A stretch of DNA of 64,000 nucleotides from contig NZ_VFAC01000016.1 of the NCBI RefSeq assembly GCF_007644105.1, positions 24,020 to 88,019 of the forward strand, written 5' to 3'. A program made the position numbers and the translations under genes. The DNA comes from Elioraea rosea. GTDB taxonomy: Bacteria; Pseudomonadota; Alphaproteobacteria; Acetobacterales; Acetobacteraceae. Below, piece after piece: positions 46,578-57,734 of this stretch. Position 1 is the stretch's first letter. Each line of letters begins with the position of its first letter. The notes beneath the pieces are model-generated. The model did no database searches and was not told the DNA's origin. It saw nothing but the letters and a program-made list of their open reading frames with translations.

Positions 46578-47333
46578 ATGTTTCGATCGACACTCGGTTC
46601 AGTGGCAACGGTTGGCGTCGGGGCACTGGCGGCGCTCGTTCTAGGCGGACCGCAAGCGTCAGCAGGCCCGGTGACGTCGTCATGCGGCGCGGCCTCATGT
46701 GTCATGGCGGACTTGGCGGACCCGGGCGGTTACATCGCCGTGAATGGCCTGCAGTTCACCAACTTTGTGGGGACCAACAGCGCGAGCATTTTGGTCACCG
46801 GGTTCGACGAAACATTGTATCCTCGCTACAATGGAGGAGGGGTACGTTTCACCGCACCTGATACAATTTTGTGGACACTGATCAACTCCGGTCAAGAAGT
46901 ATTTTTCAATGATCTATTCAGCTTTTCGGTTGAGGACACTACAGTGAACAGAAATATCAACGAACTTCTGATGGTGATCAACTACAATATCAACGGAAAT
47001 GCACTCTTTTTCTACGCCGCAAATCTGGCCTCGGAGCTTGGCATCCTGATAGAGATTACGCAGGCTCTCCCTCCATCATGTCCGGAGTGTGTGTCACCGG
47101 ACGCAGCCTTCAAGACGATCTTCCCGCCCCAGAACGCGCTCAACCTACAGGTCGAGCTTACTGGTTTTGGCGACGACTTCCCCGGGAGCGTTGGCGTGTT
47201 CGAAATCACGAGCGTCGATGTCGCATTCAGGGTTCCTGAGCCCTCGACCATTGCCCTTTTTGGCGTCGCGCTTACGGGGTTGGCTGCCTTTCGCCGATGG
47301 GGTCCCATCGTTCAGGGTAGCCGCACGCCGTAG
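46578..47333 (+). CDS. PEP-CTERM sorting-signal exported protein
   Basis: A 251-residue protein with a signal peptide (about 1-28, LAALVLGGPQASA), a beta-rich middle with no known domain, and a C-terminal PEP-CTERM signal. The signal has VPEPST near residue 227, then a hydrophobic helix IALFGVALTGLAA and basic RRW. Such proteins are processed and exported by exosortase (EpsH/XrtA-type) systems, often with exopolysaccharide. Codon use is visibly AT-richer than in the neighbours, suggesting acquisition. No exosortase is in the window. AGGAGGAGGG before the ATG is a strong ribosome site. Confidence 0.9.
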   Translation: MFRSTLGSVATVGVGALAALVLGGPQASAGPVTSSCGAASCVMADLADPGGYIAVNGLQFTNFVGTNSASILVTGFDETLYPRYNGGGVRFTAPDTILWTLINSGQEVFFNDLFSFSVEDTTVNRNINELLMVINYNINGNALFFYAANLASELGILIEITQALPPSCPECVSPDAAFKTIFPPQNALNLQVELTGFGDDFPGSVGVFEITSVDVAFRVPEPSTIALFGVALTGLAAFRRWGPIVQGSRTP

Positions 47334-47344
47334 GCCAGATCCAA

Positions 47345-47372
47345 CCCAATGGATCCGCAGGGTGGCATTGGG
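47345..47372. terminator. inverted repeat after the PEP-CTERM gene
   Basis: CCCAATG / CATTGGG, a 7-bp stem with a 14-base loop, begins 11 bases past the stop codon. Position suits termination, but the loop is long and no T-run follows. Confidence 0.3.
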
Positions 47373-47502
47373 ACGGCTAACCAGCAAGGATAGGAAGCCG
47401 ACTTCCCGTGCAGAGACGTTGCGGCGGTTGGCAGCGCGGTCTTGCGCGCGCCCCCCGATCGCTTTCTCCGCGCTGCTCGCGCAGCTTGATGGGCCGCACG
47501 CG

Positions 47503-47530
47503 GGTGGTTTCCAGTCACCGGAAAACCACC
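47503..47530. repeat. near-perfect 10-11 bp inverted repeat
   Basis: GGTGGTTTCC and GGAAAACCACC pair with a single bulged base around a 7-base loop. The element sits about 75 bases before the aminotransferase start, in the 273-base gap after the PEP-CTERM gene. It could be a terminator, an operator or a remnant of a mobile-element end; no second copy was noticed in the window. The open frames of this gap are not believable. Confidence 0.55.
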
Positions 47531-47606
47531 GTAGCATAAGGTGCCGAGCACCCACACGCACCGGGCTGAGTCCAGCCACCTGCGATCTGCTTCAGGAGAC
47601 GCGCTC

Positions 47607-48548
47607 ATGCCTGCAGCCACGGCCTCGATGATGTCGCTCAACGGCCGTGTGGTGCCGTATGACCAGTGCCTGGTTCACGCCTTTTCGGGCGCGGTGAAGT
47701 ACGGCGCGGGCGTGTTCGAGGGCCTGCGCGGGTACTGGAACGCCGAGCGGAACGACCTCTACGTCTTCCGCCTGCCAGAGCATCTCGAGCGGCTGCGCTA
47801 CGGCATGCGGGTAATGCGGCTGGACCCGGTGTACGAGCCCGCCTTCCTGGAGGAGGCGCTTCTCTCGATGATCCGCGCCAATGGCCTGCGCGAGAACATC
47901 CACCTCCGCATGATCGCCTTCCTCGACGGCGACGACGAGCTCGCCGCGACTGGGCCCGTGGGCCTCGTCTGCGGCGCGGTGCCGCGGCCGCGATCGAAGT
48001 CCGTGACGGAGGGCGTGCATGTGGCCGTGTCGACCTTCGCGCGGCTTGCCGACAACGCCATGCCGCCGCGCGTGAAGGCCACCGGCAACTACATTAACAA
48101 CCGCGCGGCCGAGCTCGAAGCCCGCCGGAACGGCTACCAGGGCGTGCTCATGCTGACCGAGCGCGGCAAGGTGTCGGAAGGCTCGGGCGCCTGCTTCTTC
48201 ATGGTGCGCAACGGCGCGCTGCACACGCCCGACGTGTCCTCCGACATCCTCGAGAGCATCACGCGCGAGACCGTCATCACCCTCGCGAAGGAGCGCGGCA
48301 TCCCCGTGCACGAGCGGGCGATCGACCGGCACGAGGTGTACGCCGCGGAGGAGGCTTTCTGGTGCGGCTCCGGCTACGAGGTGCAGCCGATCCTCTCGCT
48401 CGACCGTCTCGCCCTCGGCAGCGGCGCGCCGGGCGCGGTGACGCGCGCGCTCCAGAAGGCCTATTTCGACGTCGTCGAAGGCCACACCGAGGCGCACCCG
48501 GAATGGCGCACCAGCGTGTGGGGGAACAGCGCCCGCGCCGCGGCGTAA
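47607..48548 (+). CDS. ilvE: branched-chain amino acid aminotransferase (class IV)
   Basis: 313 residues of the fold-type IV PLP enzymes. The Schiff-base lysine is at about K157 in RVKATGNYINNRAAE. GVFEGLRGYWN near residue 36 and EAFWCGSGYEVQPI in the C-terminal part are characteristic of IlvE. It transaminates leucine, isoleucine and valine with 2-oxoglutarate. Relatives act on D-amino acids or aminodeoxychorismate; length and motifs favour IlvE. The ATG has AGGAGA 10 bases upstream. It lies 96 bases before the peptide ABC operon, same strand. Confidence 0.9.
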   Translation: MPAATASMMSLNGRVVPYDQCLVHAFSGAVKYGAGVFEGLRGYWNAERNDLYVFRLPEHLERLRYGMRVMRLDPVYEPAFLEEALLSMIRANGLRENIHLRMIAFLDGDDELAATGPVGLVCGAVPRPRSKSVTEGVHVAVSTFARLADNAMPPRVKATGNYINNRAAELEARRNGYQGVLMLTERGKVSEGSGACFFMVRNGALHTPDVSSDILESITRETVITLAKERGIPVHERAIDRHEVYAAEEAFWCGSGYEVQPILSLDRLALGSGAPGAVTRALQKAYFDVVEGHTEAHPEWRTSVWGNSARAAA

Positions 48549-48644
48549 CGTTCCGGCCTGCGCGCCGCCGCCGTTTCTGTGTTGCCAAGCGCAGCCATGT
48601 GACCGACCATCCCCCCGCATCGGAGAAGAACGGGGAGGCAAGAG

Positions 48645-50204
48645 ATGCACCTGACACGACGCGGCGCGCTGCTTGGCGGCGCTGGTCTGGCATCTTCGGG
48701 TCTGGCGGCCTCGACGGCGCGTCCCGCCGCAGCGCAGCGCCGTGGCGGCGACATCGTGTTCGCCCAGGAAGCGACGGTGCCGACGCTCGACATGCATTTC
48801 TCGACATCGATCGCCACGCGCAACGTGGCGATGAACATGTACGAGATGCTCGTCTCCCGGAACGAGACCAATGCCCCGGCGGCCGATCTCGCCGAGAGCT
48901 GGGAGGAGAGCGGCGACGGGCTGACCTACACGTTCAAACTCCGCCGTGGCGTGAAGTTCCACAACGGCAAGGAGATGACCTCGGCCGACGTGCTCGCCTC
49001 CTGGCGACGCTACGCGCGCATGGCGATCCAGCGCCGCGTGCTCGGCGATGTCGAGGCGATGTCCGCCCCCGACGCCTCGACCTTCGTCGTCAAACTGAAG
49101 AACCGCCAGCCCACTTTCATCGACCAGATCTCCTCCTTCGCCGTGCCGATCTCGATCCACCCGGCCGAGCAGGAGAATGCCGAGGGCGGCAAGCTCGAGC
49201 CGATCGGCACGGGGCCGTTCCAGTTCGTCGAGTTCGTTCCCGACAGCCACGTTCTGCTTCGCCGCTTCGACGGCTACAGCCCCAACCAGGCCTATCAGGG
49301 AACGGACGGCTTCGCCGGCCGCAAGGTGGTGACGCTCGATACGGTTCGCTTCCGCCTGGTCCGCGAGCCCGGTGCGCGCGTCGCCGGCCTCGAGGCGGGC
49401 GAACTGCACGTCGTCGAGGACGTGCCGACCAAGTCGGCCGAGCGGCTTCGCACCAACCGCGACGTGCGCCTCCTGCCCATGAAGCACTGGTGGCTGCACG
49501 GCGCCTGGGTGAACCACCACCGCCCGCCGACCAACAACCTGATGGTACGCCGCGCGATCCAGACCGCACTCGACATGGAGGCGGTGATGGAGATCGCCAC
49601 CGACGGCGCCTACGACCTCCAGCCGGGAATCCAGTATCCCGGCAACCCGTACTACACGGACGCCGGAAAGCAGTTCTACAACGTCGCCGATCCGGAGAAG
49701 GCGGCGGCGATGCTGCGCCAGGCGAACTACCAGGGCCAGGAGGTCGTGATCATCACGAACTCCTCCTTCGCCTCGATGTACGCGGCCGCCGTCGTCGTCA
49801 CCGAGCAGCTTCGCGCCATCGGGCTCAAGGTGCGGATGGACGTGTTCGACTGGGCCACGGCGATCGCGCGGCGGCGCGACAACGATGCGTGGAACTTCTG
49901 GTTCACCGGGCAGGGGACAGGTCCCTCCGTCGGCCCCTTCACCGCGCTGATCGACGTCGTCTCGCCGCAGCTCAACCAGGTGGTTGCGGACCCGACGCTC
50001 GATGCCCTTTACAACGACCTGCTGACGAAGCCCTCGGAGGCAGAGCGCAAGGCGGTGTTCGCGAAGTTCCAGGAGCGCGTCTACGAGCAGGTGCACTTCC
50101 TGAAGTTCGGCGACCTGACGAAGATTCAGGCCGCGCGGTCAAGCGTGCAGGGCTTCACGCCCTACCGCATCCCCCGGTTCTGGAACGTCTCGCTCGCGGG
50201 CTGA
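48645..50204 (+). CDS. peptide ABC transporter substrate-binding protein
   Basis: A 519-residue family 5 solute-binding protein (DppA/OppA class). The signal peptide has a twin-arginine-like start (MHLTRRGALLGGAG) and cleavage near AAAQR. Mature motifs include PTLDMHFSTSIAT, AESWEESGDGLTYTFKLRRG (20 residues) and IGTGPFQFVEFVPD. It captures di- or oligopeptides or related amides in the periplasm for the permease genes that follow. Binding specificity is not readable. First gene of a five-gene transporter operon plus a deacylase. Confidence 0.92.
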   Translation: MHLTRRGALLGGAGLASSGLAASTARPAAAQRRGGDIVFAQEATVPTLDMHFSTSIATRNVAMNMYEMLVSRNETNAPAADLAESWEESGDGLTYTFKLRRGVKFHNGKEMTSADVLASWRRYARMAIQRRVLGDVEAMSAPDASTFVVKLKNRQPTFIDQISSFAVPISIHPAEQENAEGGKLEPIGTGPFQFVEFVPDSHVLLRRFDGYSPNQAYQGTDGFAGRKVVTLDTVRFRLVREPGARVAGLEAGELHVVEDVPTKSAERLRTNRDVRLLPMKHWWLHGAWVNHHRPPTNNLMVRRAIQTALDMEAVMEIATDGAYDLQPGIQYPGNPYYTDAGKQFYNVADPEKAAAMLRQANYQGQEVVIITNSSFASMYAAAVVVTEQLRAIGLKVRMDVFDWATAIARRRDNDAWNFWFTGQGTGPSVGPFTALIDVVSPQLNQVVADPTLDALYNDLLTKPSEAERKAVFAKFQERVYEQVHFLKFGDLTKIQAARSSVQGFTPYRIPRFWNVSLAG

Positions 50205-50237
50205 GCGGCGGCACAACCAAGAAGGGGTCATTCCGGA

Positions 50238-51185
50238 GTGTTTTGGTACGCCGCGCGTCGCATCGCGGCCTCGGTGCCGGTGCTTCTGCTCGTCACCCTG
50301 ATCTCGTTCTCGATGATGCACCTCGTGCCCGGCGACCCGGCGGCGGCCATCGCCGGGTCAGGCGCGACCAATGCGGAGATCGAGGCGATCCGCCTGCAGC
50401 TCGGGCTCGACAAGCCTTTCCTCGTGCAGCTCGCCACCTGGTTCGGCGGGCTGCTGCAGGGTGACCTCGGTCGGTCGATCCTGCTGAACCGCCCGGTCTG
50501 GCAGGCGATCGTCGAGCGGCTGCCAATCACGCTTCCGCTCGCCCTCTTCGCGCTGGCGCTGACGCTTCTCATCGGCATTCCTGCCGGCGTGATCGCGGCG
50601 CTGCGGGCCAATACCTGGGTCGACCAGGCGGTGACGGGGCTTGCCATGCTCGGCGTGTCGGTGCCGAGCTTCTGGCTCGCGCTGATGCTGATCGTTCTGT
50701 TCGGCGTGCATCTCGAATGGCTGCCGACGGGCGGCTTCGTTCCCTTCAGCGAGGACCCGGCCGCGTGGGCGCGGTCGATGGTGCTGCCTTCGATCTCGCT
50801 CGCGCTCCTGCAGATCGGGCTGCTCGCGCGCATCACCCGCGGCACGATGCTCGAAGTGCTGCGGCAGGACTATGTGCGCACCGCCCGCGCCAAGGGCCTG
50901 CCTGGCTGGATGGTGATCGGAAAGCATGCGCTGAAGAACGTGATGGTGCCCGTCGTCACCGTCATCGGCATCAGCTTCGGCCTGCTTCTCTCGGGGTCGA
51001 TCGTGATCGAGACGGTCTACGGCATGCCCGGCATCGGGCGGCTGATCGCCAATGCGATCTTCGGCCGCGACTATCCCGTGATCCAGGGCGGCCTGCTTCT
51101 GACAGGCACCATCCTCGTGCTCCTGAACCTTGTCGTCGACCTCCTCTATGCGGTGATCGACCCGCGCGTGCGCTATGGCCGCTGA
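50238..51185 (+). CDS. peptide ABC permease, DppB type
   Basis: A 315-residue permease: six hydrophobic helices, the N-terminal MFWYAARRIAASVPVLLLVT, GDPAAA near residue 34, and the coupling-helix EAA motif in YVRTARAKGLPGWMVIGKHA. The start is GTG; AAGGGG lies about 10 bases before. It overlaps the next permease by 11 bases. Forms the inner-membrane channel with the following gene product. Confidence 0.93.
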   Translation: MFWYAARRIAASVPVLLLVTLISFSMMHLVPGDPAAAIAGSGATNAEIEAIRLQLGLDKPFLVQLATWFGGLLQGDLGRSILLNRPVWQAIVERLPITLPLALFALALTLLIGIPAGVIAALRANTWVDQAVTGLAMLGVSVPSFWLALMLIVLFGVHLEWLPTGGFVPFSEDPAAWARSMVLPSISLALLQIGLLARITRGTMLEVLRQDYVRTARAKGLPGWMVIGKHALKNVMVPVVTVIGISFGLLLSGSIVIETVYGMPGIGRLIANAIFGRDYPVIQGGLLLTGTILVLLNLVVDLLYAVIDPRVRYGR

Positions 51186-52055
51186 GGCGATCGCCGCCAA
51201 CGGCGTGCTTGCGCCGCCGCGACGCTTCCCGGTGACGCGCCGGCTGTTCCGCCATCGCCTCTTCGTCACCGGGCTGATCCTGTTCGGGTCGATGCTGTTC
51301 CTCGCCGTCGCGGCCGACTGGATCGCCCCGCACAACCCGATGCGCATGCAGTTCCGCATGCGCTTCCGCCCGCCGGGCGAGGGGTTCCTGTTCGGCACCG
51401 ACAATTTCGGGCGCGACATCTTCTCGCGACTCTGCTTCGGCGCGCGGCTCTCGCTCGGCATCGGCTTCGCGGTCGTCATCGTCAACGGCGTCTTCGGCAC
51501 GGCGATCGGGCTCATCGCGGGGTATTTCCGGCGCGCCGACGAATGGCTCATGCGCGTGATGGACGCGCTCATGGCGTTTCCTGCCGTGCTGCTCGCCCTC
51601 GCCATCGCCGCGGCGCTCGGGCCTTCGGCCGCGAACGCGGTGATCGCGCTCTCGGTGGTGTACATCCCGCGCACCGCCCGCATCGTGCGCGCGACCGTGC
51701 TGGTGGTGCGGGAGATGGACTACGTACAGGCCGCGCGGGCCTTCGGCGGGCGCGACCTCTGGATCATCTTCCGCCACATCCTGCCCAACTCCCTCGCCCC
51801 GCTCATCGTTCAGCTCACCTTCATCTTTGCCTACGCGGTGCTGGCGGAATCCATCCTCTCCTTCCTCGGCGTCGGCCCGCCGCCGCCGACGCCGACCTGG
51901 GGGAACATGATCGCAGAAGGGAAGGACTACATCCGCGAGGCGTGGTGGATCGCGATGTTCCCAGGGCTCGCCATCTGCCTCACCGTGCTCGGGCTGAACC
52001 TGCTCGGCGACGGGCTGCGCGACGTGCTCGACCCTCGGCTCAAGGTGCAGCAGGG

Positions 52056-52059
<4 letters not shown>
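51175..52059 (+). CDS. peptide ABC permease, DppC type
   Basis: A 294-residue permease with the DppC hallmarks: [20 protein letters not shown] after the first helix and the coupling motif [20 protein letters not shown]. It ends [16 protein letters not shown]. Overlaps the preceding permease by 11 bases and the following ATPase gene by 4. Confidence 0.94.
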
Positions 52060-53977
<1,918 letters not shown>

Positions 53978-53996
53978 ACCAGGAAAGGAACGTCCT

Positions 53997-55019
53997 GTGA
54001 CCGCGTCGCGCCCGAGTCGGCTCAAGCCCGAAGTGCCGTTCGACAAGGATGGGAGGCACACCGGCTTCGTGCGGCTGTTCAACTCGGTGCACGAGAGCGC
54101 CTATGGGTTCATTCCGATCCCGATCGTAGTGTTCCGCAACGGCGAGGGGCCGACGGCGCTGCTCATGTCGGGCAACCACGGCGACGAGTACGAGGGCCAG
54201 GTCGCGCTGTGCCGGCTTGCGCAGACGCTCGACGTGTCCCGCATCAAGGGGCGCGTGATCATCTTCCCGCTCGCCAACTATCCGGCGGGTATGGCCGGGC
54301 GGCGCACGAGCCCGATCGACGGCGGCAACCTTAACCGCTCCTTCCCCGGCGATCCGGACGGAACGGTGACGCAGCAGATCGCCTGGTTCCTCTCGACCGT
54401 TCTGCTGCCGATGGCGGACGTCATCGTCGACCTGCATTCGGGCGGGTCGTCGCTGATGTACGTGCCATCTGCGCTCTCACGCCGCCCCGACGACGCCATG
54501 GGGGCGGAGAAGGCGCTGCGCTACCTGAAGGCCTTCGCCTCGCCGGTCGCCTATCTGCCGACCGCCTCGCAGGGCACGGGGGACGAGCGCACCTTCAACG
54601 GCATGGTCGCCAGGCTCGGCAAGATCGCCATCGGCTCGGAGCTCGGTGGCGCGGGAACCGTCACCCCCGTCGCGCTGCGCATGGCTGAGCGCGGCGTGCG
54701 GAACATCCTCGTCGAGATGGGCATCCTGCCGGAAAGCGACAGGCGGAAGGGCGAGGTGCCGACGCGCATCCTCGAGGTCGGCGGAAACGAGTGGTTCGTC
54801 TACACGCCCGAACCGGGTGTGTTCGAGCCGCTGGTCGAGCTTGGCGACGAGGTGAGGGAGGGCCAGCCCGCCGCCAACATCTACTTCCCCGAGACGCCCT
54901 GGCGCGCGCCGGAGACGGTGCGGTTTCTTCGCGACGGGTTCGTTCTGTGCAAGCGCCAGCCCGGGCGGACGCTACGCGGCGACTGCCTGTTCCACCTCGG
55001 AACCGATACGGGGCTGTAG
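53997..55019 (+). CDS. AstE/AspA-family deacylase (DoeB-like)
   Basis: A 340-residue zinc carboxypeptidase-like deacylase. Ligands H and E are in SGNHGDEYEG, the third His in VDLHSGGSS. The block AGRRTSPIDGGNLNRSFPG is close to that of DoeB, the N-acetyl-L-2,4-diaminobutyrate deacetylase of ectoine breakdown. No other ectoine genes are present, so the substrate is better given as an N-acylated amino acid taken up by the linked transporter. The GTG start follows AGGAAAGG and is preferred to an upstream frame inside dppF. Confidence 0.85.
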   Translation: MTASRPSRLKPEVPFDKDGRHTGFVRLFNSVHESAYGFIPIPIVVFRNGEGPTALLMSGNHGDEYEGQVALCRLAQTLDVSRIKGRVIIFPLANYPAGMAGRRTSPIDGGNLNRSFPGDPDGTVTQQIAWFLSTVLLPMADVIVDLHSGGSSLMYVPSALSRRPDDAMGAEKALRYLKAFASPVAYLPTASQGTGDERTFNGMVARLGKIAIGSELGGAGTVTPVALRMAERGVRNILVEMGILPESDRRKGEVPTRILEVGGNEWFVYTPEPGVFEPLVELGDEVREGQPAANIYFPETPWRAPETVRFLRDGFVLCKRQPGRTLRGDCLFHLGTDTGL

Positions 55020-55026
55020 ACGATGG

Positions 55027-55668
55027 TCAGTGATAGCGCTGGTTGATGAATCGCTTCACCCAGTCGTACTTCTCCTTGATCACCGTCGCCGGCGTCTTGC
55101 GGAACAGCGTCTCGTAGCTGGTGTTCTCGAGCTCGAGCTTCTCGGTGTTGTAGAGATGCATGGCACCGATCGAGTAGCACCAGGCGAAGATGACGGTGTC
55201 TCCCTTGTCGAGATACGCCTTCGCCGCCGCCTTCACCTTGTCGCGCGTCGAGCCCTCTCCGAAGTTCTCGATGGTCAGCTTCGTGTTCTGCTGATGCAGC
55301 CGCGTGTTCGGCCAGTCATTCCTGCAGTAGCCGCGCTTCTCGCCCGTGCGCATGTAATGGGCGACGTCCTGGTCCTGGCCGAAATGCGTGGCGTCGATCA
55401 CGCCCTGGGGCACTTTGCTGTCGAGCCCGAACCCGCCCGCCGCGCTGCCATGCCGGCCGGAGAACACGTGGAACGTGGTGTGGCCAAGCGGCTCGAGATG
55501 CCCGACCACCGGCGGCCAGGACAGGTTTCCCGTCGCCGTAACGGAAAGGTACAGGTTGCCGACCCTGATCCAGGGAACGGTTTCCGGCTGGGAGATCTCG
55601 GCGCTGTCGTGAAGCGCGCGCAATGTCTGCGTCCTCGCTTCCTCGGACTCCTCCTCGATCATGCGCAT
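55027..55668 (-). CDS. unrecognised 213-residue soluble protein
   Basis: I do not recognise this protein. It begins MRMIEEESEEARTQTLRAL and contains aromatic and His-rich blocks (GHTTFHVFSGRHGSAAGGFG; NDWPNTRLHQQNTKLTIENF) and a C-terminal helix (ATVIKEKYDWVKRFINQRYH). There is no signal peptide or membrane segment. A good AGGAAGG ribosome site supports the start. It is transcribed toward the deacylase gene, with stops 7 bases apart, and lies downstream of the GntR gene. Codon use is normal, though a little less GC-biased than its neighbours. Confidence 0.6.
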   Translation of the reverse strand: MRMIEEESEEARTQTLRALHDSAEISQPETVPWIRVGNLYLSVTATGNLSWPPVVGHLEPLGHTTFHVFSGRHGSAAGGFGLDSKVPQGVIDATHFGQDQDVAHYMRTGEKRGYCRNDWPNTRLHQQNTKLTIENFGEGSTRDKVKAAAKAYLDKGDTVIFAWCYSIGAMHLYNTEKLELENTSYETLFRKTPATVIKEKYDWVKRFINQRYH

Positions 55669-55751
55669 GGCTGCAAACCTTCCTGCGATGGGGCGTCACT
55701 CCCCGCAGCGTTGCGCAGCCGGACACACCCCGCCTTGACGCGGATCAAACC

Positions 55752-56420
55752 TCACGCAGAGGCGCGCGCCACCGCTTCCCGCACCGCCTCGCGCTTCGAG
55801 GCGAGGTGCTCGCGCATCGCGGCACCGAGGGCGCGCCCGTCCCGTCGCGCGAGCGCGTCCATCATCGCCTCATGCTCGGCCACGCTTCTCTCCCAGGACG
55901 AGTCCTCGACCTGCGCGACGTAGCGGATACGCTTCAGGCGAAGCGACAGCGCCCGGTGAAGCGAGGCGAGCGTGGGGTTGCGGGCGGCGGCGACGATACG
56001 CTCATGGATCGTCTCGTTGTGCGCGAGGAACTGGCGCCGCCGCCCCGCCTTGTGCGCCGCGAGCATCGCCGCGTGCAGCGCGGCGATCTCCTCGCGCGCT
56101 GCCTCGTCCATCGTGACGGCGGCGAGCTCGCCTGCGCAGCCCTCGAGGGCTGCGAGAACGGGGAACACCTCGTCCACCTCCTCGGGCGTGACGGGCGTGA
56201 CGACCGCGCCCTTGTGCGGCTCGATCGTCACGATCCCCTCCGCAGCGAGCGCGCGAAGCGCCTCGCGAAGCGGAATGCGCGAGATGCCGAGCCGCCCGGA
56301 AAGCTCGGCCTCCGTCAGCCTTTCGCCTGGCGCGAGGCTCCCCTCGCCGATTAGCCCGCGGAGCTTCTCCGCCGCCGCATCTGCAAGCGTCAGGCGCGGG
56401 ACGCGGTCGATGCTGTTCAC
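55752..56420 (-). CDS. GntR-family regulator, FCD type
   Basis: A 222-residue regulator. The winged helix-turn-helix (about 12-75) has RLTEAELSGRLGISRIPLREA, read here in two parts (RLTEAELSGRLGIS; RIPLREALRAL). The helical FCD effector domain (about 85-215) has metal-site histidines such as H135 region NETIHERIV and VAEHEAMMDAL. FCD members sense small organic acids. GTG start, 10 bases after the aminotransferase gene, so it forms an operon with it; a palindrome upstream of that gene is a likely target. Confidence 0.9.
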   Translation of the reverse strand: MNSIDRVPRLTLADAAAEKLRGLIGEGSLAPGERLTEAELSGRLGISRIPLREALRALAAEGIVTIEPHKGAVVTPVTPEEVDEVFPVLAALEGCAGELAAVTMDEAAREEIAALHAAMLAAHKAGRRRQFLAHNETIHERIVAAARNPTLASLHRALSLRLKRIRYVAQVEDSSWERSVAEHEAMMDALARRDGRALGAAMREHLASKREAVREAVARASA

Positions 56421-56430
56421 GCGGCCCCGG

Positions 56431-57654
56431 TCATGCCCTGGCGGTGGCGGCGAGATGCTCCATCGCCGCCGCCACGCCGCCCTTGCTGTGCGGCACCTTG
56501 GCGAGCCCCAGCCCCATCTCGATGCCGGCGAGCGTGCCCATCAGCGTCAGGTCGTTGAAGTCGCCGAGATGGCCGATGCGGAACACGCGGTCGGCCAGGC
56601 GCGAGAGCCCATTGCCGAGGCTCATGTCGAACGCGTCGCGGATCTTCGCGCGGAGCCCGTCTGCCGAGTGGCCTTCCGGCATCATCACCGCGGTGAGCGA
56701 GGAGGAATAGTTCTTCTCCTCCCGGCACAGCACCTCGAGCCCCCAGGCGCGCACGGCCCGGCGCGTCGCTTCCGCGTGCCGGTCATGGCGGGCGAAGACG
56801 TTGTCGAGCCCTTCCTCGTGCAGCATGTCGATTGCCGCCTCGAGGCCGTAGAGCAGGTTCGTCGCCGGCGTGTAGGGGAAGTAGCCGGTGGCGTTCGGCC
56901 CGGCATGCTCCTCCCACGACCAGAAGCTGCGCGGCAGCCCGGCCTTCTCGTTGAGCCCCATCGCCTTGTCGGAAACGGCGTTGAAGGAGAGGCCCGGGGG
57001 AAGCATCAGCCCCTTCTGCGAGCCGCCGACAGTCACGTCGACGCCCCATTCATCGTGGCGGTAGTCGATCGAGGCGAGAGAGGAGATGGTGTCGACCATC
57101 AGCAGCGCGGGGTGGTTCGCCGCATCGATGGCGCGGCGGATGGCGGCGACGTCCGTCGTGCAGCCTGTCGAGGTCTCGTTGTGCACGACGCAGACGGCCT
57201 TGATCGCGTGGCCCTTGTCTTCCACGAGCGCAGCCTCGATCTCGGCGGCGGCCGCATCGGCGCCGACGCGCCAGTCGGTGTCGATGAAGCGCGGGACGAG
57301 GCCGAGGCGCTCTGCGAGCTTCTTCCACAGAAGCGCGAAGTGGCCGGTCTGCACCATCAGCACCTGGTCGCCGGCCGAAAGCGTGTTGACGAGGGCGGCT
57401 TCCCATGCGCCGGTGCCGGAGGCCGGGTAGATGAACACGCGGCCCTTCTCGGCCTTGAAGATCGTCTTCATGCCCTCGAGACAGGCGAGGCCGAGGCGCC
57501 CGAAGGCGGGGCTGCGATGGTCCATCGTCGGCGCATCCATCGCGCGGAGGATGCGGTCGGGCACGTTGGTGGGGCCGGGGATCTGCAGGAAATGGCGGCC
57601 GGCGATGCGCCCTGGCGCGTTGTGTCCTGCCTTGTGCGTGCCGTCCGGTGCCAT
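56431..57654 (-). CDS. serine-glyoxylate aminotransferase
   Basis: A 407-residue class V PLP enzyme. The PLP lysine is in VGGSQKGLMLPPG (about residue 208); FLQIPGPTNVPDRILRAMD, YPASGTGAWEAA and GYFPYTPATNLLYG are characteristic of SgaA/AGXT-type enzymes. It moves the amino group from serine to glyoxylate, giving hydroxypyruvate and glycine. The ATG MAPDGTHKAG has GGGAGGA upstream. It is divergent from a large FAD/Fe-S 2-hydroxyacid dehydrogenase, which could supply glyoxylate from glycolate. Confidence 0.92.
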   Translation of the reverse strand: MAPDGTHKAGHNAPGRIAGRHFLQIPGPTNVPDRILRAMDAPTMDHRSPAFGRLGLACLEGMKTIFKAEKGRVFIYPASGTGAWEAALVNTLSAGDQVLMVQTGHFALLWKKLAERLGLVPRFIDTDWRVGADAAAAEIEAALVEDKGHAIKAVCVVHNETSTGCTTDVAAIRRAIDAANHPALLMVDTISSLASIDYRHDEWGVDVTVGGSQKGLMLPPGLSFNAVSDKAMGLNEKAGLPRSFWSWEEHAGPNATGYFPYTPATNLLYGLEAAIDMLHEEGLDNVFARHDRHAEATRRAVRAWGLEVLCREEKNYSSSLTAVMMPEGHSADGLRAKIRDAFDMSLGNGLSRLADRVFRIGHLGDFNDLTLMGTLAGIEMGLGLAKVPHSKGGVAAAMEHLAATARA

Positions 57655-57685
57655 GGTGTCCTCCCCGCGGATGGTTGCCTCGGAA

Positions 57686-57700
57686 GATCGTATACAATAT
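57686..57700. promoter_or_regulatory. palindromic operator in the aminotransferase / dehydrogenase divergon
   Basis: GATCGTATACAATAT holds a near-perfect palindrome around GTATAC. Its minus-strand form ATTGTATACGAT closely fits the operator type bound by FCD-class GntR regulators. It lies 32 bases before the aminotransferase ATG and 35 before the dehydrogenase start, in a rare AT-rich patch. The adjacent GntR gene product is the obvious candidate to bind and control both directions. Confidence 0.6.
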
Positions 57701-57734
57701 GCTTTGATCCGCGGCAACAGGGAGGCGCGGGGCG

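Noticed and set aside
47145..47579. Minus-strand open frame across the end of the PEP-CTERM gene and the following gap, considered as a transposase remnant
   Set aside because: No transposase motif, overlaps a supported gene, and no terminal repeats pair around it.
53997..55019. Full ectoine-degradation locus
   Set aside because: The deacylase resembles DoeB, but no doeA, doeC, doeD or ectoine transporter genes are in the window.
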